Assembly: GCA_040401695.1 (NCBI GenBank)
Contig: JBBANY010000018.1
Coordinates: forward strand, 1 to 35,205
Reading direction: 5' to 3'
Length of the DNA: 35,205 bases
Origin: F1-20-MAGs119 sp040401695
GTDB taxonomy: Bacteria; Actinomycetota; Acidimicrobiia; Acidimicrobiales; Ilumatobacteraceae
Of this stretch, positions 31,364 to 35,205 are shown one piece after another (the first letter of the stretch is position 1; each line of letters opens with the position of its first letter). The notes below the pieces were generated by a model that was not told where the DNA came from, ran no database searches, and saw only the letters and a program-made list of their open reading frames with translations. Made by a program: the position numbers and the translations under genes.

Positions 31364-33076
31364 TCAGCGGGCGGTGACGGTGTCGGTGTCGCGGCCCGAT
31401 CGAATGAGCGCACCGGGACGTGCGTCGAGAATCTCGCCGTTCTCGACTGCGGGCACACCGTTCACGATGACGTGTTCGATACCGATCGCCTCGCCGTACA
31501 CGCGGCCCGCACCACCGGGCAGGTCGAACTTCATGTACACCTCGCCGGGACCAACCGTCTCGGGATCGAGCACCACGACGTCGGCGAAGTAACCCTCTTC
31601 CAGACGGCCGCGGTCGCGCAGGCCGTACAGGCGCGCGGGCTTGTCGGTGAGATGGGTGATCGCCTCTTCGAACGACATCAGATTGCGCTCGCGCACCGCG
31701 CGCGCCAGCAGCGTGGTCGAAAACGAGAACGAGTCGATCATGTCGAGGTGCGCGCCGGCATCGCTCGCACCGACGATGGCGCGGTCGTCACGCCACACTT
31801 CGACGCGGCGTGCCCACGTGTCGTCGCCCTGGCCCTTGTCGGGAACCGTGATGACGGTGTTCAGGTTGTCGTCGACCACGATGTCGGCAAGCGCGTCCCA
31901 CGGCTCTTTGCCCAGTTCCTTGGCGATGTCACCGATGAGGCGACCCTGGTACGGCTTCCACTTCTCGCTGAATGTTTCGAGCAGCATGTAGGCGGCCCAA
32001 TTGCCGATCGAACGCGTCGGGCCGACGGTCGACTGCGCCTTGTCGTTCATTTCCTGACGACCCTTCGGGTCGCGCAGCATCGCCAATTTCTCCTCCGGCG
32101 GCAGCGCCATCAGTTCGTCCCAGCCATTGAGGATGTCGAGGATGAAACCGCTGCGCAGGTTCAAGCGCGTACGGAACGTGTCGGGCAGGGTGAGCGCGAG
32201 AACCTTGCCACCGCGCTCCTTCGCCACGTCGTAGCCCTCGAGTTGGTGCTGCACGAGGTCCCAGTTCTGCGCGTACACCTGCAACAGGTTCCAGTTCAAC
32301 GGACGGTTCGCAGCGGCGCTCATGTCGGCCATCAGTTCGAACGTCTCGCGCTCGAAGCGGCCGACTGCGGGAATGAACTCGAGCGTGGTTCCGGGGAACT
32401 CACTGACCACCGAACACAGGGCGATCAGCTCTTCGCGTGAACCGTGGCGCGACGGCACGGGAACGCCCGTGTGGTCGTTGTGGCTCGTCGACCAGGTCGA
32501 TGAAAAGCCCATGCCGCCGGCACGCAGACCCGCGCGCAGGAGTTCCTTCATCGCTTCGATCTCTTCGGGCGTCGCTTCGCGTCGCGTTGCGTCGTCGTGC
32601 ATCACCACGCGGCGCAGTGCGCTGTGGCCGACGAGGAAGCCGGCGTTCGGCATCAACTTGCCGTCGATCGCGTCGAGGAATTCACCCGTGGTGCTCCAGT
32701 TCCACGGCACGCCTTCTTGCAGGCTTTCCAGTGGCATGCCCTCGACGCGTGCGAGCATGCGCATCAGATAGTCACCGTCCTGCGGCGTGAGAGGAGCAAT
32801 GGTGAAGCCGCAGTTGCCGGCCATCACCGTCGTGACACCGTGCAACGGTGACGGACTGAGTGACGTGTCCCAGAAGGCCTGCGCGTCGTAGTGGGTGTGC
32901 AGGTCGATGAAGCCCGGCGTCACCAACTTGCCGGTGGCGTCGATCGTCTTCTTCGCCGTATCGGTCACGTTGCCGATCGCCACGACCTTGCCGTCGGCGA
33001 TGCCGACGTCGGCACGGCGGCGCGGCGCGCCCGTTCCATCGACGACTTCCCCACCACGAATGAGCACGTCCAACAT
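31364..33076 (-). CDS. D-aminoacylase / N-acyl-D-amino-acid deacylase-like amidohydrolase
   Basis: 570 aa, amidohydrolase family 3. Metal-site motifs are DLHTHYDAQ (His60, His62), AGNCGFT (Cys89, the bridging Cys of D-aminoacylases), GHSALRRVVM and VGASDAGAHLDMID (conserved Asp). The C-terminal beta-sandwich carries GRLEEGYFADVVVLDPETV, usual for this family. It hydrolyses N-acyl or related amides; D-amino-acid specificity is inferred from the family. ATG 33076 has GGGGGA about 7 nt upstream. It lies 42 bp after the M24 peptidase and the lipA gene on the same strand. A small inverted repeat GTTCG-CAACAA-CGAAC is in that gap (33090-33105). Confidence 0.9.
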   Translation of the reverse strand: MLDVLIRGGEVVDGTGAPRRRADVGIADGKVVAIGNVTDTAKKTIDATGKLVTPGFIDLHTHYDAQAFWDTSLSPSPLHGVTTVMAGNCGFTIAPLTPQDGDYLMRMLARVEGMPLESLQEGVPWNWSTTGEFLDAIDGKLMPNAGFLVGHSALRRVVMHDDATRREATPEEIEAMKELLRAGLRAGGMGFSSTWSTSHNDHTGVPVPSRHGSREELIALCSVVSEFPGTTLEFIPAVGRFERETFELMADMSAAANRPLNWNLLQVYAQNWDLVQHQLEGYDVAKERGGKVLALTLPDTFRTRLNLRSGFILDILNGWDELMALPPEEKLAMLRDPKGRQEMNDKAQSTVGPTRSIGNWAAYMLLETFSEKWKPYQGRLIGDIAKELGKEPWDALADIVVDDNLNTVITVPDKGQGDDTWARRVEVWRDDRAIVGASDAGAHLDMIDSFSFSTTLLARAVRERNLMSFEEAITHLTDKPARLYGLRDRGRLEEGYFADVVVLDPETVGPGEVYMKFDLPGGAGRVYGEAIGIEHVIVNGVPAVENGEILDARPGALIRSGRDTDTVTAR

Positions 33077-33118
33077 TTCGATTCCCCCGGTTCGTTGTTG
33101 CGAACTACGGAGGGAAAC

Positions 33119-34243
33119 TTAGGCGAGAACGACGAGGTCGTGCGACACGGCGTTCATCGGGAGAGGGCCGCTGCCCGTGGCGACGACGATGTCTTCGAGG
33201 CGCATACCGAACTTGCCCGGGATGTAGATACCGGGCTCGATCGAAAAGGCATGACCGGCTTCGAGAAGCTCGGTGTTCCCCGACACGATGTAGGGGTCTT
33301 CGTGGGCCTCCATGCCGATGCCGTGGCCGGTGCGGTGCACGAAATAGTCGCCGTAACCGGCCGCGGCGATGATGTCGCGCGCGGCCGCATCGACCGACTC
33401 GCACGTGACGCCGACGACTGCCGACGCCACCGACGCGGCCTGCGCTTCTTTCAGCACCGCGTACGCGTCACGCACGTCGGGGCTCGGTTGACCCAAGTAG
33501 ACGCAACGCGTGATGTCGCTGCAATAGTCGGCCATGGTCCCGCCGAAGTCGCAGAGGACGATCTCGCCCGCGCGGATGACGCGGTCGCCGGGGTGGTGGT
33601 GCGGGCTTGCGGCATTTTCACCGGCCGCGACGATGGCGAAGTTGACGACGTCGTGACCTTCGTCGAGCAAACGCTGCGATATGTCGGCTGACACCTGCGC
33701 CTCGGTGCGACCGATGAGCGGAATGTCGCCTGCATGCAGTTGCGCAGCGACTCGGTCGGCCGCGGCACCGGCACGCTGCAAGGCGGCGATTTCAGCGGCG
33801 GTCTTCACGCGGCGCAACGGGCCGACCACGTCGACGGCACGAATCCAGTCGACGCCAGCCATGTGCGGCAGCAGCTCGACGAGGAAGCGCGCCCACAACT
33901 GGTCACCGATCGCGACGCGGCGGGCGCCCTTTGCGAGCCTTGCGGTCAGCGCGATCGGGTCATCGGTTTCGTTCCACGGTGCCGTCGTGAACACTGTGGG
34001 GTGCGGCGCAACACGCGGCTCTTCGAGACGCGGGATGACGAGTGTCGCGATGCCTTCTCGCGGCACAACGAGCATCGTCAGCCGTTCGAGGGGCATTGCG
34101 TGGTAACCGGTGAGATACGGCAGGTCGTGGCCGACCGACAACATCACGACATCGACGTCGCGCACCGCCATCGCCTGCTGTACGCGGGCGAGGCGCTCTT
34201 CGAACACCGACGACGGAAGCGCCGACCCGCCGCGCGAGTTCAC
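33119..34243 (-). CDS. M24-family metallopeptidase (Xaa-Pro dipeptidase/aminopeptidase-like)
   Basis: 374 aa. An N-terminal creatinase-like domain (1-145) is followed by a pita-bread domain. All five metal ligands are present: Asp232 and Asp243 (CDFGGTMADYCSDITR), His307 (RTGHGIGMEAHEDP), Glu336 (FSIEPGIYIPG) and Glu350 (GMRLEDIV). It would cleave Xaa-Pro bonds of small peptides, but close relatives include enzymes with other substrates. GTG 34243 overlaps the lipA stop as GTGA, so translation is coupled to lipA. The D-aminoacylase-like gene follows after 42 bp. Confidence 0.92.
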   Translation of the reverse strand: MNSRGGSALPSSVFEERLARVQQAMAVRDVDVVMLSVGHDLPYLTGYHAMPLERLTMLVVPREGIATLVIPRLEEPRVAPHPTVFTTAPWNETDDPIALTARLAKGARRVAIGDQLWARFLVELLPHMAGVDWIRAVDVVGPLRRVKTAAEIAALQRAGAAADRVAAQLHAGDIPLIGRTEAQVSADISQRLLDEGHDVVNFAIVAAGENAASPHHHPGDRVIRAGEIVLCDFGGTMADYCSDITRCVYLGQPSPDVRDAYAVLKEAQAASVASAVVGVTCESVDAAARDIIAAAGYGDYFVHRTGHGIGMEAHEDPYIVSGNTELLEAGHAFSIEPGIYIPGKFGMRLEDIVVATGSGPLPMNAVSHDLVVLA

Positions 34244-35205
34244 GAGATCACCACCGGAACGGCGACACCCGCCGACTCGGCCGACTCACGGGCGTGGTAA
34301 CTCGAGCGTGTGAGTGGGCTCGATTCGACGTGGCCGATGCCAAGCGCTTCGCCGAAGGACTTCAGATGCTCGAACTCGGCGGGCTCGACCCACCGCGCCA
34401 CCGGCAGGTGGTTCGTGGTGGGTCGCAGGTACTGGCCGATCGTCACGATGTCGACTCCGACGCTTGCCAGGTCGACCAACGTCGCCTCGACCTCGTCGAT
34501 GGTTTCACCCATGCCGACGATGATGCCTGACTTCGTGGTGAGATCCGCAGCTTTGCCGCGGGCCAACACCGAAAGACTGCGCGCATATCCCGCGCTCGGA
34601 CGCACGGCGCGCTGCAGGCGCGCGACGGTTTCGATGTTGTGGTTCAAGACGTCGGGCTTTGCAGCGATGAGCAGTTCGAGCGCTTCGGTGCCCTTCACGT
34701 CGGAGATCAACGTTTCGACGCGGGTCAGCGGCGAACGGCGACGGATGGCGCGAACGCAATCGGCGACATGCGCCATTCCACCGTCGGCCAAGTCGTCGCG
34801 GGCCACCATGGTGAGCACGGCGTGCATGAGACCCATGCGCGCGACCGCTTCGGCGACACGTGCCGGCTCGTCGGTTTCGGGGTCGAGCGGCTTGCGCGTG
34901 TCGACCAGACAGAATCCGCAGGCGCGCGTGCAGCGTTCGCCGAGCACCATGAAGGTCGCGGTGCGGTCGGCCCAGCATTCGGACAGGTTCGGACAGCCCG
35001 CTTCTTCGCACACGGTGACGAGACCGAGATCACGCACAACCTTTTTCGTCTCGAGCACTTCGGGACCGTGGTGCACCTTCGGGCGCAGCCAATCCGGTTT
35101 GCGTTCTTCGATGGCGATGCCGCCCGTGACACCGGCCTGTGCGAGGCGCCCGGGGAGGCGAACCTTCTCCCCCGCCCCTGCGCCGCGCGAGAACGGCGAG
35201 AAATC
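34240..35205 (-). CDS. lipA: Lipoyl synthase (N-terminus beyond the right edge)
   Basis: Radical SAM enzyme that inserts two sulfurs into octanoyl groups of lipoyl domains. The window holds 321 codons, open to base 35205. Auxiliary cluster ligands are in CEEAGCPNLSEC, the radical SAM cluster in CTRACGFC, and the C-terminal RSSY motif in TRSSYHA. The conserved RKPDWLRPKVHHGPE lies just before the first possible in-frame start (GTG 35076), so that GTG is internal. From 35205 to 35077 the frame has no ATG, GTG or TTG, so the start is outside. About 32 residues before RKPDWL suggest a normal-length LipA N-terminus. It heads the lipA-M24-amidohydrolase run; lipB is not visible. Confidence 0.94.
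   Translation of the reverse strand, partial: DFSPFSRGAGAGEKVRLPGRLAQAGVTGGIAIEERKPDWLRPKVHHGPEVLETKKVVRDLGLVTVCEEAGCPNLSECWADRTATFMVLGERCTRACGFCLVDTRKPLDPETDEPARVAEAVARMGLMHAVLTMVARDDLADGGMAHVADCVRAIRRRSPLTRVETLISDVKGTEALELLIAAKPDVLNHNIETVARLQRAVRPSAGYARSLSVLARGKAADLTTKSGIIVGMGETIDEVEATLVDLASVGVDIVTIGQYLRPTTNHLPVARWVEPAEFEHLKSFGEALGIGHVESSPLTRSSYHARESAESAGVAVPVVIS

Overview
This window looks like a chromosomal piece of a high-GC actinobacterium, most plausibly class Acidimicrobiia (Ilumatobacter-like). The reasons are the GC-rich codon use, two F420-type LLM oxidoreductases, UDP-galactopyranose mutase, a heterodimeric ABC exporter, many fatty-acid/CoA-type enzymes, and a striking habit of starting genes 6-9 nt after a TAnnnT -10 box (leaderless transcripts). 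Two runs of exactly 10 N (4265-4274, 14298-14307) mark assembly joins, as expected for a draft or metagenome-assembled genome. I see no rRNA, tRNA, CRISPR array, insertion sequence or prophage. The window is gene-dense, and no gene-free stretch exceeds about 145 bp.

Layout. 1-2645 (minus): a sirtuin deacylase, a rhodanese-MoeB fusion and the N-terminal part of UDP-galactopyranose mutase. 2717-3133 (plus): a conserved-looking unknown. 3151-5212 (minus): leucyl aminopeptidase (broken by an N run) and PduO-type cobalamin adenosyltransferase. 5279-8758 (plus): full-length cobalamin-dependent methionine synthase. It is divergent from the adenosyltransferase, and a perfect 20-bp palindrome lies between the two promoters. 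8777-12435 (plus): a DUF805 protein, then an RnfD/UnbU-like membrane protein and an FG-GAP/ASPIC (UnbV-like) secreted protein.

12443-20095 is a D-xylose locus. xylF-xylH-xylG (binding lipoprotein, permease, ATPase) run leftward. Diverging from them are an AhpD-like protein, a Gfo/Idh/MocA oxidoreductase interrupted by an in-frame amber codon, xylA (isomerase) and xylB (kinase). Together these import xylose and convert it to xylulose 5-phosphate. 20092-23678 (minus): a heterodimeric ABC exporter with one canonical and one degenerate ATP site.

23733-30538 is an accessory catabolic region: a 54-aa ORF, two LLM oxidoreductases, a TesB-like thioesterase, an amidase, a CaiB/BaiF CoA-transferase and an acyl-CoA dehydrogenase. 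30587-31324 (minus): an unrecognised polytopic membrane protein. 31364-35205 (minus): lipoyl synthase, an M24 metallopeptidase translationally coupled to it, and a D-aminoacylase-type amidohydrolase.

The points most worth a second look are the ATR/metH palindrome, the leaderless-promoter grammar shared by about 15 genes, the UnbU-UnbV pair outside any enediyne cluster, the amber-interrupted oxidoreductase, and the UUCG hairpin between xylF and xylH. I did not find a convincing wholly new multi-gene system.
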